Below are positions 9,442-18,024 of a DNA stretch of 64,000 bases, piece by piece (within the stretch, counting starts at the first letter, position 1; each line of letters begins with the position of its first letter). Origin of the DNA: Mycoavidus sp. HKI (lineage in GTDB: Bacteria; Pseudomonadota; Gammaproteobacteria; Burkholderiales; Burkholderiaceae); contig NZ_CP076444.2 of the NCBI RefSeq assembly GCF_020023735.2, positions 1,255,501 to 1,319,500 on the forward strand. Direction: 5' to 3'. The position numbers were made by a program, and so were the translations under genes. The notes under the pieces were generated by a model. It did no database searches and was not told the DNA's origin. It saw nothing but the letters and a program-made list of their open reading frames with translations.

Positions 9442-10920
9442 ATGACAGAGCTCGACACCTCAGCGCAAGCGAAAGGCGTCGGCAATGGTGCGCCTGTGCG
9501 CGAAGCCTTGAAGTGGGAACAAGCCAATTGGCCCCACATTATGGCGGAAGTGAAGCGACTTCAGGCGCGTATCGCTAAGGCAGTATTGGAAGGCAGATGG
9601 GGTAAAGCAAAAGCACTACAACATCTGCTGACCCGCTCGTACAGCGGCAAGATGCTCGCCGTGAAACGAGTGACGGAAAACAGAGGTAAAAGGACGCCAG
9701 GAGTTGACGGCAAGATTTGGTCAACTTCAGCGGCCAAATGGAAAGGAATGGGCTTGTTGCGGCACCACGGATATCGTGCCATGCCACTACGGCGTATTTA
9801 CATTCCCAAGAGCAACGGCCTGAAGCGTCCGCTGAGCATTCCCTGCATGCGGTGCCGAGCGATGCAAGCTTTATGGAAGCTCGCTCTGGAACCTATTGCA
9901 GAGTGCACAGCAGACCCAAACTCATATGGGTTTCGGCCCTATCGCTCGACTGCAGACGCCATAGAACACTGTTTCATCGCTCTCGCTAGGCAATCCTCGG
10001 CAGAGTGGATTCTAGAAGGCGATATCCGCGGCTGTTTCGATAACATCAGCAAATCGTGGCTTTTAGAAAACATCCCAATGGACAAGCAGCTCCTGCGTAA
10101 GTGGCTTCAAGCCGGATATATCAGTGAAGATACCCTGTTCAATAGCACGGATGGAGTTCCGCAAGGCGGTATCCTCTCACCCGTACTAGCGAATATGACG
10201 TTGGATGGTTTAGAGGCAGCTGTTTACGCAAGCGTAGGTCTATCCGAATACGCCCGCCGACAAGCAAAACTCAACGTCATCCGTTATGCAGATGACTTCG
10301 TGGTCACCGGAATCTCGCAAGAGATTCTACAACACAAAATACTCCCTGCGATCAGGCAATTTATGGCTGCGCGTGGACTGGAACTCTCAGAAGAGAAAAC
10401 CAAGATCACTCACATCTCGGATGGGTTCGACTTCCTCGGCCAAAATGTACGCAAGTACTCGGGCAAGTTACTCATCAAACCCGCAAAGAAAAGTGTTAAA
10501 TCACTTCTGGATAAGGTCCGAGAAATCGTTAGAAGGTGCCGCAGCGCCACGCAAGAGGTGATGATCATGATACTGAACCCGATCATTCGGGGCTGGGCAA
10601 TGTATCATCGCCACGTAGTGTCCAAGCACACCTTCTCACGGATAGACGCTCACATTTGGCAAATCCTATGGAAATGGGCAAAACGCCGACATCCTAACAA
10701 AGCAGTCAAATGGATTATAAAGAAGTATTTCCAGACCATCGGGAACCGTAGCTGGGTATTTGCTACGAAGAGTTGCTCCGGTCAGGGTTTGCACCTTACC
10801 GAACTCTTCCAGGCTAACACCGTCCCTATTCGTAGGCACGTCAAAATACAAAGCGCCGCGAATCCCTTTGATCCGGTCTGGTCTTCCTACTTTAACCGAC
10901 GCCAAACTCAATCTCTGTAA
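9442..10920 (+). CDS. ltrA: Group II intron reverse transcriptase/maturase
   Basis: This is a multifunctional intron-encoded protein of about 492 residues that splices and mobilises its host intron. Visible in order: RT0-RT1 region (VTENRGKRTPGVDGKIW, then PLRRIYIPKSNG), RT2-RT4 (YGFRPYRSTADAI, EGDIRGCFDNIS), the catalytic VIRYADDFVVTG, and a GIIM-type maturase domain X (HVVSKHTFSRIDAHIWQILW). It ends at VWSSYFNRRQTQSL without the HNH endonuclease domain found in many relatives. Such endonuclease-less forms rely on other priming. An AGGA box at 9432-9435 fits the ATG at 9442 with 6-base spacing better than the ATG at 9436. No damage is seen. Confidence 0.95.
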   Translation: MTELDTSAQAKGVGNGAPVREALKWEQANWPHIMAEVKRLQARIAKAVLEGRWGKAKALQHLLTRSYSGKMLAVKRVTENRGKRTPGVDGKIWSTSAAKWKGMGLLRHHGYRAMPLRRIYIPKSNGLKRPLSIPCMRCRAMQALWKLALEPIAECTADPNSYGFRPYRSTADAIEHCFIALARQSSAEWILEGDIRGCFDNISKSWLLENIPMDKQLLRKWLQAGYISEDTLFNSTDGVPQGGILSPVLANMTLDGLEAAVYASVGLSEYARRQAKLNVIRYADDFVVTGISQEILQHKILPAIRQFMAARGLELSEEKTKITHISDGFDFLGQNVRKYSGKLLIKPAKKSVKSLLDKVREIVRRCRSATQEVMIMILNPIIRGWAMYHRHVVSKHTFSRIDAHIWQILWKWAKRRHPNKAVKWIIKKYFQTIGNRSWVFATKSCSGQGLHLTELFQANTVPIRRHVKIQSAANPFDPVWSSYFNRRQTQSL

Positions 10921-10959
10921 TACTGCCCGGTTCCAGAGTCTGGGGCTGACGAATTGCTT

Positions 10960-10993
10960 GAGCCGTGTGCGGAGTGATTCGCATGCACGGTTC
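10960..10993 (+). ncRNA. Group II intron domain V
   Basis: The 34-nt segment starts GAGCCGTG and ends CACGGTTC. These arms pair over eight positions and enclose the usual GC-rich upper stem and a short loop. The catalytic AGC triad is at 10961-10963. The following bases form the domain VI stem (AGCGAAG with CTTCGCT) just before the 3' splice site. Confidence 0.93.
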
Positions 10994-11036
10994 TTGGAGG
11001 AGAGCGAAGTAGCAATGCTTCGCTTTTACTCGACAC

Positions 11037-12623
11037 TCAACGCTGACTGCCGTCGTCGGATTGAACCGGAGTGTCCGCCGCGGGTGCTCCGAGGATACTG
11101 ATCTGGAAAATCGGTTTGGCGGCGAGCGACTGCAACGCCAGATCTTCAGGAATACTTTCGAACAAAGGTTGGATCAACGTGCCACCGATGATCGCCCGCC
11201 AGCTATTATCGGCCGGGCTCAGCCCCCACACACCGTGATAGACCACCGGCACGGTTTGAGCGCCGCGCGTGGTGTTGCCGAGGTACAGCATTACGTGGCC
11301 GTTGATATAAACCAGCGTGCGCATCGGTTGCCCGTTGCGTGCGAGGTAATCGAGCCGTTCAGCCGGCGTGGCGATGGAAAGATCGGTTATTTGCCCAGCA
11401 GTCATCTGGCCGAACGAATTTCGTTGCAACCATATGCCGAAGGCAGCAAAGATGTTTTTCAGTTCGGATGAACAGTCGTTATACAGCCCCATGTTGCCCC
11501 AGCCATACGGGCGCCCGATCAGCGCTTTGAGCAGCGTCGCAAGATGGCGCGGCGTTGCGCTCCACGGCGCCGGTACGATCTGCGTGTCGCTCAATTGCGC
11601 AATGCTGATGACCGCCTGGCCGTCGATATTGCGGGCAGGAACGAGAACCTCGCGCATCCCGGGTGTCGTGCCAGGTCGGAGTGGCAGAACCGTGCCGGCC
11701 GGCGCGTCGAAGCGAAATGCCCCGTGACTGTCACGAACCGGCACCGAAGCGGTGATGACTGCCCCCAACGCCTGACGTGCGGTGTTCCTCCAGGTGTCGA
11801 CGAATGTGTCGTCGACGAAACCGAGGTTGTCACTGCGCACCCAGCCCTGCACGTCAGGTGCCTGCACGTAGCACCAGCCGCCGTCCAAGCTACTCCCCCA
11901 CACGTAAAGCGGCGTGCCCGGCCGAACCGCCGAGACTTGCAGGCTATCAAACGGGTAGCCTTGGCCCGCAAGACGGTGAGAATAGAAAAAAGGATCCATG
12001 GTTGGCAGTTCGCGCACGAGCAGGTTGCCGGTTGCAATCGCGCGACGCCCAGGTGTGTAGGGTACCGCGTGCTCGAACTGCCCGACGTCCATGTTTTGAG
12101 CGATTGCATCGATCCACGATTTCGTCTGAGGCCTAAGGTTCTGACCATAGCCGATATATCTACCGGGCTTGCCGGTGTTGTCGTAGACGGCGATCCGCTG
12201 AAGCAGCCAGCTGGCGATATCGCCATCGCTTTTGTCGTGCGCGGGCGTGTCGATGAAAGCGTGGTTCCAGGGCGAAGCGCTGTTCGCATCGGTGCCAAAA
12301 TAGCGCGAGTAAAGCGCTTCGAACTGGGCGTGCTGATCACGTGCGCTCAGGAACGGCGTGTCGTAATCGGGGCCGAGCGGGTCGATCCAGTGGTCGACAT
12401 CCTGACTGTAGGCGGCCATCGGAAAGAGGCTTATCGGATCGACCGCCGCAGGTGGGGCGGGCAGCACAGGCAGTGAGGCCACGCACCCGGCCAGCACGAC
12501 GCATAGCGCGGCAGCCGGAATGTTCAGCCAAGCAAGCGAGCGGGATCGAAAGGGCACGGAGACGCCGGGCACGTGCCTTGGCGGAGTTGAGGTTTCTGTA
12601 TGGTGCGGAACCACTGGGGACAT
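11037..12623 (-). CDS. SH3 and NlpC/P60 domain cell-wall peptidase, lipoprotein
   Basis: This is a 528-residue C40-family peptidase, expected to cleave peptidoglycan stem peptides (gamma-D-Glu-diamino acid bond) in the periplasm. The N-terminus has a hydrophobic stretch ending in lipobox VLAGC (Cys about 47) after an unusually long polar leader. Central SH3-type segments follow (for example LYVWGSSLDGGWCYVQAPDV). The NlpC/P60 domain has the nucleophile in LYNDCSSEL (Cys about 384), His in YINGHVMLYLG (about 443) and a third polar residue in VVYHGVWG. Its composition is clearly GC-richer than its neighbours, with GC-rich third positions. That suggests separate origin or an unameliorated ancestral gene. 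The group II intron sits two bases beyond its stop. Confidence 0.88.
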   Translation of the reverse strand: MSPVVPHHTETSTPPRHVPGVSVPFRSRSLAWLNIPAAALCVVLAGCVASLPVLPAPPAAVDPISLFPMAAYSQDVDHWIDPLGPDYDTPFLSARDQHAQFEALYSRYFGTDANSASPWNHAFIDTPAHDKSDGDIASWLLQRIAVYDNTGKPGRYIGYGQNLRPQTKSWIDAIAQNMDVGQFEHAVPYTPGRRAIATGNLLVRELPTMDPFFYSHRLAGQGYPFDSLQVSAVRPGTPLYVWGSSLDGGWCYVQAPDVQGWVRSDNLGFVDDTFVDTWRNTARQALGAVITASVPVRDSHGAFRFDAPAGTVLPLRPGTTPGMREVLVPARNIDGQAVISIAQLSDTQIVPAPWSATPRHLATLLKALIGRPYGWGNMGLYNDCSSELKNIFAAFGIWLQRNSFGQMTAGQITDLSIATPAERLDYLARNGQPMRTLVYINGHVMLYLGNTTRGAQTVPVVYHGVWGLSPADNSWRAIIGGTLIQPLFESIPEDLALQSLAAKPIFQISILGAPAADTPVQSDDGSQR

Positions 12624-12722
12624 AATGTTTGATCGTAAACGCGCGAGGCGATAATTATACGTTGTGCGCTTCGCGCCAGGGCCTTCCTTCTATCCAATCC
12701 GTATACTCAGAAGCTTCATTGA

Positions 12723-12896
12723 GCAGCGACGCGCCGCAGCAGGTTCATCGGCGAGATAGACCTCAACATCGCCACTGATAACGAAAAACAGCGCCTCAAA
12801 GCATGGAAGCTATATCGCGTCAAACTCAACCGCATCGAGCAGCAGTCCAGCTTTTCGACCGAGATCGAATGGCCTAAACCGCCTGATGAGAATTGA
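12723..12896 (+). pseudogene. Phage tail-fibre assembly protein, C-terminal remnant
   Basis: The only open frame here ends with LKAWKLYRVKLNRIEQQ and then EIEWPKPPDEN before a TGA. The pattern LxAWKxYRVxLNRI...IxWPxxP is the C-terminus of phage tail-fibre assembly (Tfa) chaperones. There is no start codon and the upstream frame closes at 12720, so about two thirds of the gene is missing. It marks the left part of the decayed prophage next to tRNA-Leu. Confidence 0.75.
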
Positions 12897-12916
12897 ACTC
12901 AATTGTTATTGTGCCG

Positions 12917-12940
12917 ACCGCTTACAAGTGGTTTTTTTTT
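12917..12940 (+). terminator. Intrinsic terminator after the tail-fibre remnant
   Basis: A short stem ACCGCT/AGTGGT with a four-base loop is followed by a run of T residues. It sits 20 bp after the stop of the tail-fibre assembly remnant and would end rightward transcription. Confidence 0.6.
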
Positions 12941-12982
12941 CGTTTATTCAAATTTAAATCCTAAATCCGCTCATAAGCATAG

Positions 12983-14146
12983 AGCACGCCTGCTCAGCAA
13001 GTAGAAGCCAGAACCGAGGGTGATCTTGAAATTGAAAACGTACAGAACACAATGAGTGCTTCGGGCACTGCATCGTCTACAACAAAGAGTACCCTCAGTG
13101 GCGCTCAGATCGTGATTACGGATGAGACTCGGCACAAGGCGTTAACAGGGCAAAGTTCAGAGGACACCCTCGCCAGCCTAAACCGCTACCCAGCGCTCAA
13201 CCATTCGGCGCTCGCACCAATTTTTAATCAAGCGGAGATTGAAGCGGGCTTTGAAATCGTTCAGGCATTGGGCCGGGAAGTGAATACGTTCATTCAACAT
13301 AGAGCCAAAGATGCGGATCGTAAGATTCAGCAAGCTAAAAATAAAGAAACACTCGCCAATGAAAACGCGTTGATCCCGGAGGAGCTACGGCAGCAGTTAA
13401 AGGAAGACGCAGCTGAGTTGCGTGTGCAAGCGAAAGCGTTGAATGATAAGTGGGGTCCAGGTGGCCTCAACCGGCGGGTATTGACTGCGTTAACAGCCGC
13501 AGCCTCTGGCAATGTAACCGGTACAACCGCACAGTTCGTGCAAAGCGGCGTGGTGAATTTAATCCAGCAGCAAGGCGCAAGCTATATCGGCAAGTTGGTG
13601 CAAGCTAAGGCTCTAACAGAAGGCAGTGCAGCACATGCGACACTACATGCCTTAGTGGCAGCTGGCGGAGCAGTCGCTAGCAATCAAATCATAAGTGCTA
13701 GCGCGATAGGAGGAGCCACTTCCAGTTTATTGACGAACTTATTCAAAACAGATTCTGATGCAACGCAACAAGAGCAAGAAGCGAAACGCAATCTATTGGC
13801 GGGTTTGGTCACGGGTATTGCTGCAGCTGTTGGGCAGGATCCATCCTCAGCGCTGACGAGCGCGAGCATCGCGATAGAAAACAACTGGCTGGCTACGGAG
13901 CAAAAGGCCCAAGCCCAAAAAGAATTAAAAGCCTGTGAAGATAGTCTCGCCTGCGAAGCAGGGACAATGATTAAATGGACGGGCATTTCAGCAAAGCAAG
14001 ATGCATTGACGATGTCAGGTCTGCTCAGCGGTTTGGCTGAAGCGGGTTGGGCGGATGCAGAAGGGTTAGTTGAATTTTTTACGGACCTGCCCAAGAGCCT
14101 AGCAGGATTGGCTTCTCTGATTACAAAGAAGTACGGGATCAAATAG
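12983..14146 (+). pseudogene. CdiA / haemagglutinin-like C-terminal fragment (pretoxin region)
   Basis: The frame is open from 12983, though the first ATG is at 13052. The upstream residues (GDLEIENVQNTMSAS) resemble filamentous-haemagglutinin repeats, so this is the 3' end of a much larger gene whose front is gone. The middle (GGATSSLLTNLF, then AGLVTGIAAAVGQDPSSALT) and the motif IENNWLATEQ are the VENN-type pretoxin domain of contact-dependent inhibition proteins. The frame ends at a TAG at 14144-14146. Clearly homologous sequence (DYKEVRDQIGEAIAAELDAK) continues in another frame from about 14113. A frameshift near 14105 therefore separates the pretoxin from the toxin. With no start of its own and no TpsB partner it is probably not secreted. 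Confidence 0.8.
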
Positions 14147-14796
14147 GCGAAGCGATTGCCGCTGAGTTAGATGCCAAAATTAGCCGGATGCAGGTCGCGC
14201 TGGAGAAAGGTGGCGACCAGAATGCCGTGCAACTGGGTCGGGATTTAGGCAATTTAATTTGGCAAGTAGGCTCGATAATGATAGCAGCAGCTGGGGTAAC
14301 CAAGCTCACTGCATCGCTGGGCAAGGCTGGAATTCATGTGGGTAAGAAAACACTGGAAGAATTTTCTAGCCTCTCGAAGTCTGAACACTTGGCGAAAGCG
14401 GGCGGCGCTTCTGCGGCTGATGGTAAACTCCTGACGACGGTTAGCCAGCCAGTGAATGCCTCAAAAGTCGAGGAAAAGTTACAGTATTTTTTTGGGAAAG
14501 CAGCAGGAACAGAGCACGGCATTGAGCGCTCCCGAGATATGCTGCGCCAGCTTGAAAGAATTGGGTTACCTGATACCCCTGCTTCCCGACAATACCTTTA
14601 TAAGTCTATTTTAGAAGTTTACGGTAATCCAAAAAATATTATTAAAATTCAAAAAAATGGCCGTGCGGTACGCCATTCTGTGCTAATAGGACCGAAGGGT
14701 GGCGCATTGCTCGAAACGATTTGGGCAGGTAATCTTTTGACTACAGGAAAAATAATTAAGTCTGAGGGTGGTCGGTACGCCCACAAACCAAGATAG
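14113..14796 (+). pseudogene. CdiA-CT toxin domain, frameshifted from its pretoxin
   Basis: The frame continues the CdiA C-terminus after the frameshift: DYKEVRDQIGEAIAAELDAK, then QLGRDLGNLIWQVGSIM, a standard linker before variable toxins. An ATG at 14188 could give a free 202-residue protein. The last hundred residues (from about EEKLQYFFGKAAGTEHG to GGRYAHKPR) are the variable toxin tip. They include HSVLIGPKGGALLETIW, a pattern seen in several polymorphic toxins, but I cannot assign a catalytic activity. A candidate immunity gene starts 7 bp after its stop. Confidence 0.7.
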
Positions 14797-14803
14797 GAAA
14801 ATA

Positions 14804-15340
14804 ATGATGATTTCTATGACTGAATCTTTTGGTCGTGTGAGGGACCTTGAGCAAGCACTTCAGGATAAGTATGAGAAATGGCTAATCTTGGGTTCTAAGC
14901 ACCAAGCAATTAATGAATGCTATGCGATTGAATCTGATTCAAATGAATTTGATTTTGGGCTTGGTGTGGCAATTGCACGTATGATTGTAAAACCTAAATT
15001 GCTGCTTGTCGAAAGACATCAAACTCTGTATGTAGCCTTTGATTCTTACTTAGCAGCGGTGTCTACTATCCAACCATCCCCAACTATTGAAAGCCGATTG
15101 TTGTGGCTAAATGGAGACTTTTTTGACATGGCACTATTGAAAAATGGAAACCTTTGCATTGTTCATGAAATAGGTGCGCAAGTTGTTACGAGAGACTTAA
15201 CAGAGATATGGGATGTTCCCACAGACATTATTACAGATTGGACTATCAATGATGAACAGGGGATACTTTCGCTGACCGAAATGGACACAGGGAAAATTAT
15301 AAATATCTCAATTTCAACGGGTGCTATTTTGCCAGCTTGA
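14804..15340 (+). CDS. Candidate CdiI-type immunity protein
   Basis: This 178-residue acidic, soluble protein has no signal peptide. The start is chosen at 14804 because an AGGAAA box lies just upstream; a longer frame from 14768 overlaps the toxin. Position immediately after the toxin stop, the same strand, the small size and low similarity to anything I recognise all fit an immunity gene. The function is inferred from position only. Its 3' end overlaps the convergent Rz gene by 27 bp, so the toxin module was placed tightly against the phage lysis genes. Confidence 0.6.
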   Translation: MMISMTESFGRVRDLEQALQDKYEKWLILGSKHQAINECYAIESDSNEFDFGLGVAIARMIVKPKLLLVERHQTLYVAFDSYLAAVSTIQPSPTIESRLLWLNGDFFDMALLKNGNLCIVHEIGAQVVTRDLTEIWDVPTDIITDWTINDEQGILSLTEMDTGKIINISISTGAILPA

Positions 15341-15886
15341 GGAGGAGCACCGATCCTCTGCTATAGCGGACTGCTGCGTTTGCTGCAACTGTCGATAGAA
15401 TGCCCTTAATCCAAGCGTCTGTTCGCGCCACTGCCGGCAGACGCTAGCGTTGAAGGCATTGATTGCTGCAATCTCAGTAAGCGAAATATTGGCGGGTTCT
15501 CGGTCAGACTTGGCGGCAGGTCCGGCAGATTCACGGGTAAATGCGGCGTTGTAGTGGCGCACGAAGCCAACGTTAACGCCAAAATGGGCAGCATCAGCTT
15601 GCGTAACATAGATGGGTATTTCCTTAATAAGCGTGTCGCCTTTTTCTTTGATGACTTTGATGCGGTCGCGGTATTGAATCTCAACGTGAGTAGCAAGTTT
15701 GTACTGCGCTTGTGTAAGTTCGGCGTGCGCTAGAGCAAGCTGCGCTTTATAGTGCACCAATGCCGAGTGTTCTTTTTGAATACGCGGCCCATAATAAAAA
15801 TAACCCGCGCACCACACACCGAAGCTGAATGCGGCCATTGCAAGGCCCAATAATCGGGGCCGTGGTGTTATCCAATCAATCCACAT
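15314..15886 (-). CDS. Phage i-spanin (Rz-like)
   Basis: This 190-residue inner-membrane spanin completes lysis by linking inner and outer membranes. One N-terminal membrane segment (LLGLAMAAFSFGVWCAGYFYYG) is followed by a long helical periplasmic region rich in Gln and Ala (LALAHAELTQAQYKLATHVE), as in the family. Rz1 is nested in another frame of the same strand. Its ATG overlaps the stop of the holin remnant by 11 bp, which preserves the holin-Rz-Rz1 order. The C-terminal residues run into the convergent immunity gene and may have been replaced by it. Confidence 0.78.
   Translation of the reverse strand: MWIDWITPRPRLLGLAMAAFSFGVWCAGYFYYGPRIQKEHSALVHYKAQLALAHAELTQAQYKLATHVEIQYRDRIKVIKEKGDTLIKEIPIYVTQADAAHFGVNVGFVRHYNAAFTRESAGPAAKSDREPANISLTEIAAINAFNASVCRQWREQTLGLRAFYRQLQQTQQSAIAEDRCSSSSWQNSTR
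15406..15609 (-). CDS. Phage o-spanin lipoprotein (Rz1-like), nested in Rz
   Basis: This is a 67-residue lipoprotein: [17 protein letters not shown] followed by ATTTPHLPVNLPDLPP. The lipobox LASC and the proline-rich stretch after it are the signature of Rz1 outer-membrane spanins. It is wholly embedded in the Rz gene in another frame, the classical arrangement. A longer reading upstream in the same frame adds residues that do not fit a signal peptide, so the start at 15609 is preferred. Confidence 0.75.
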   Translation of the reverse strand: MLRKLMLPILALTLASCATTTPHLPVNLPDLPPSLTENPPIFRLLRLQQSMPSTLASAGSGANRRLD

Positions 15887-16091
15887 CTTGATTCGGATGT
15901 TTGTTAAACCAGCGCTGTACGATCAATTCGAGATAAGACTGCCCGAGAATCCCCAAAGCTGCGCCTAGGCCAGTGATTGCCATTAATGGCAATTCAGGGA
16001 ATAGCATCAGGACCGAGCTAGCAGCGATGCTCAGCCCCGCCCCTACGATGATGCGCCCAATAATAAGCCGAGCGGTGTTAATCAGCGTGCA
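15876..16091 (-). pseudogene. Phage holin, 5'-truncated by IS21 insertion
   Basis: The minus-strand frame (LINTARLIIGRIIVGAGLSI, then MLFPELPLMAITGLGAALG, then SYLELIVQRWFNKHPNQDVD, stop at 15876) encodes two hydrophobic segments and a charged tail, as in small phage holins. Translation continues to the edge of the IS21-like terminus near 16092 with no start codon, so the front of the gene was removed by the insertion. Confidence 0.7.
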
Positions 16092-17300
16092 AAACTTTCC
16101 AGTTTAGGAGGGGAAACAGCGTCCAAAAGTTTCCACCCTATTTATGCAATGATCCGGCGAATTTGCCGGGGTAACTGGAGTGTTTTACATGGATATGATT
16201 TACGAGATAAGACGTCGATACAAAGTACAAAAGCAGAGCATCAGCGCGATAGCGCGAGAGATGGGTCTATCGCGCCCGACAGTGCGCAAAAATGTGGAGA
16301 CGGTAAGGAGCCCAAATATGAGCGAGCACAGCCAATACGCCCCCAATTGGGGGCTTATGAAGGGCAACTAGAGCAATGGTTAGAACAAGAAGCAAAGTTT
16401 CCCCGTAGCCGTCGTCGTACCGCCCGTAGATTGTTTGAAGGGTTACAGGAAGTGGGGTACCAGGGTGCTTATGACAGCGTGCAACGCTTTGTTAAGGATT
16501 GGAAACTGAAGGCTCAAGGGCCGCGAGTCACACAGGTTTTTGTGCCGCTCGTATTTGAGCCTGCTGACGCTTGCCAATTTGATTGGAGCCATGAGCATGT
16601 CGAACTAGGGGGCGTTGGGCAAACAGTCAAGGTGGCACATTTTCGGCTCGCGTATAGCCGTTAGCTCTTTGTTGTAGCCTATCTGCGCGAAACCCAAGAG
16701 ATGGTATTCGATGCACATAGGCGGGCTTTTGCTTTTCTAGGTGGTGTGCCCAACCGAATCATCTACGATAATCTCAAGACGGTGGTGGACACCATATTAG
16801 TCGGTAAGGAACGTCAATTTAATCGGCGTTTTCTGACTCTAGCCAATCATTACTGATTCGAGCCGGTCGCCTGTACGCCAGCAGCAGGCTGGGAGAAAGG
16901 GCAAATTGAGAATCAGGTGGGCAACGTACGAGAATGGCTATTCACGCCGCTTGTGCGCTTTGCTAATCTGGCCGAGCTCAATGACTGGCTGGCTATACGC
17001 TGCCGAGAACTCGCTCAACGCAAACACCCCTGCCATGCTGAGCGCACCATCAGCGAATGTTTCCAAGAAGAGCAACGATTGTTACGCCCAATCGTCGCAC
17101 CGTTTGAGGGTTATGTTGAACAGATGATGCGAGTCTCAAACACCAGCTTGGTGCGCGTGGATAGAAATCGTTATAGCGTTCCGGTTCGCTTTGCGGGACA
17201 AGCCATGTCCGTACGTATGAGCGCCAACCAAATCCAGGGGTGGCCCAGGCTCAGGTCGTTGCGGCTCACCAGCGAGTCTTTGGGCGTGACCAACTTAGCA
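16092..17300 (+). mobile_element. IS21-family element remnant
   Basis: The left end carries two related short repeats (AACTTTCCAG and AAAGTTTCCACC), as in the multiple terminal repeats of IS21 elements, followed by a broken istA. istB and the right end are absent: istA homology is lost near 17300, where a tyrosine-integrase fragment begins. The element truncated the holin on its left and part of the integrase on its right. Confidence 0.65.
16189..17300 (+). pseudogene. istA: IstA transposase, multiply broken
   Basis: The start MDMIYEIRRRYKVQKQSISA and a helix-turn-helix (AIAREMGLSRPTVRKN) are intact. The frame then shifts near 16320 into KFPRSRRRTARRLFEGLQ. It carries the DDE-domain start (DACQFDWSHEHVELGG), is stopped at 16662, and continues with a second stop near 16855 (ANHY then stop, before FEPVACTPAAGWEKGQIENQ). 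It shifts again near 17240. At least two frameshifts and two in-frame stops make it non-functional. Confidence 0.85.
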
Positions 17301-17307
17301 GGACGAC

Positions 17308-17696
17308 GAGACGTAAAGATTCTTCCCCCAGCACTTGCTGCGCTAAACGCGCAAAAAGCCCATACTTTTTCACTTAAAAGCAATCCTGTATTCCATAATC
17401 CAGAAACCAATCAACGCTGGCAGGGCGACCATGAAATATGGAAGACTTGGCAATCAACTATACGACGTGCTGAGGTACGTTATCGCCGCCCTTATCAAAC
17501 GCGGCACACCTATGCCTCGATGATGCTATCGGCTGGCGAGCATCCAATGTGGGTAGCTAAACAAATGGGGCATTCAGACTGGACAATAATTGCGCGGCGC
17601 TATGGTCGCTGGATGCCTTCAGCAGATGACAAAGCGGGTGAAAAAGCTATTGCCGTTTTTGCTAAAAAAGCTTTCACGGAATATCCGGATTATTAA
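17308..17696 (+). pseudogene. Tyrosine integrase, C-terminal catalytic fragment
   Basis: Residues VKILPPALAALNAQKAHTF, then RRPYQTRHTYASMML, then KQMGHSDWTIIARRYGRW carry the RHxxH/W...Y catalytic end of a phage integrase. The first half is gone, and what remains is fused in frame to the tail of istA. Position between IS21 debris and the 3' end of tRNA-Leu shows that this was the integrase of the degraded prophage at that tRNA. Confidence 0.85.
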
Positions 17697-17894
17697 AGCA
17701 CCCCAGAGGCCTAAAAATAACTCGTCAGTTATATTTGGTCTTGGCTACTAACGGAGAACGATGGAATAAAACTATTGCACATTTTTGCTAAAAAATGCTG
17801 GCAAAAAGCTGTCTTTCTGTACCGAATTCCACCGAATTTCAGGGAAGAAAAGGACTTTTATAAAAACGTAAGTCTTTAATTTATAAGAATTTTT

Positions 17895-17981
17895 TGGTGC
17901 GGGGGGCGGGACTCGAACCCGCACACCATTACTGGCGTCAGGACCTAAACCTGGTGCGTCTACCAATTTCGCCACCCCCGC
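17895..17981 (-). tRNA. tRNA-Leu (anticodon TAG)
   Basis: The 87-nt minus-strand gene starts GCGGGGGTGGCGAAATTGG and ends CCCGCACCA with encoded CCA. The acceptor stem is GCGGGGG/CCCCCGC, with a long variable arm typical of Leu. The T arm is GCGGGTTCGAGTCCCGC and the anticodon loop TTTAGGT gives TAG. Its 3' end faces the integrase remnant and served as phage attachment site. Confidence 0.96.
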
Positions 17982-18024
17982 ATACTGCCCTACTTCGACG
18001 GCTAAGCGCGCTATTCTAACTGAT

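Larger units (their letters stand above)
8839..11034 (+). mobile_element. Group II intron (retroelement) with encoded maturase
   Basis: The 5' end GTGCG at 8839 matches the group II consensus GUGYG. About 600 bases of structured, non-coding sequence (domains I-III) precede the reverse transcriptase gene. A textbook domain V and a domain VI hairpin follow it, and the element ends with ...CTCGAC near 11034. It lies exactly between the end of the binding-protein gene and the stop of the convergent NlpC/P60 gene. If the 3' end is at 11034, splicing or excision would join ...AGTTA to ACTCAACG and create a TAA stop. The right boundary is uncertain by two or three bases. The element looks intact. 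Confidence 0.92.

Noticed and set aside
11544..12476. 310-codon plus-strand frame opposite the NlpC/P60 gene
   Set aside because: Long antisense frames are common in GC-rich genes; the minus strand has the signal sequence and catalytic motifs.
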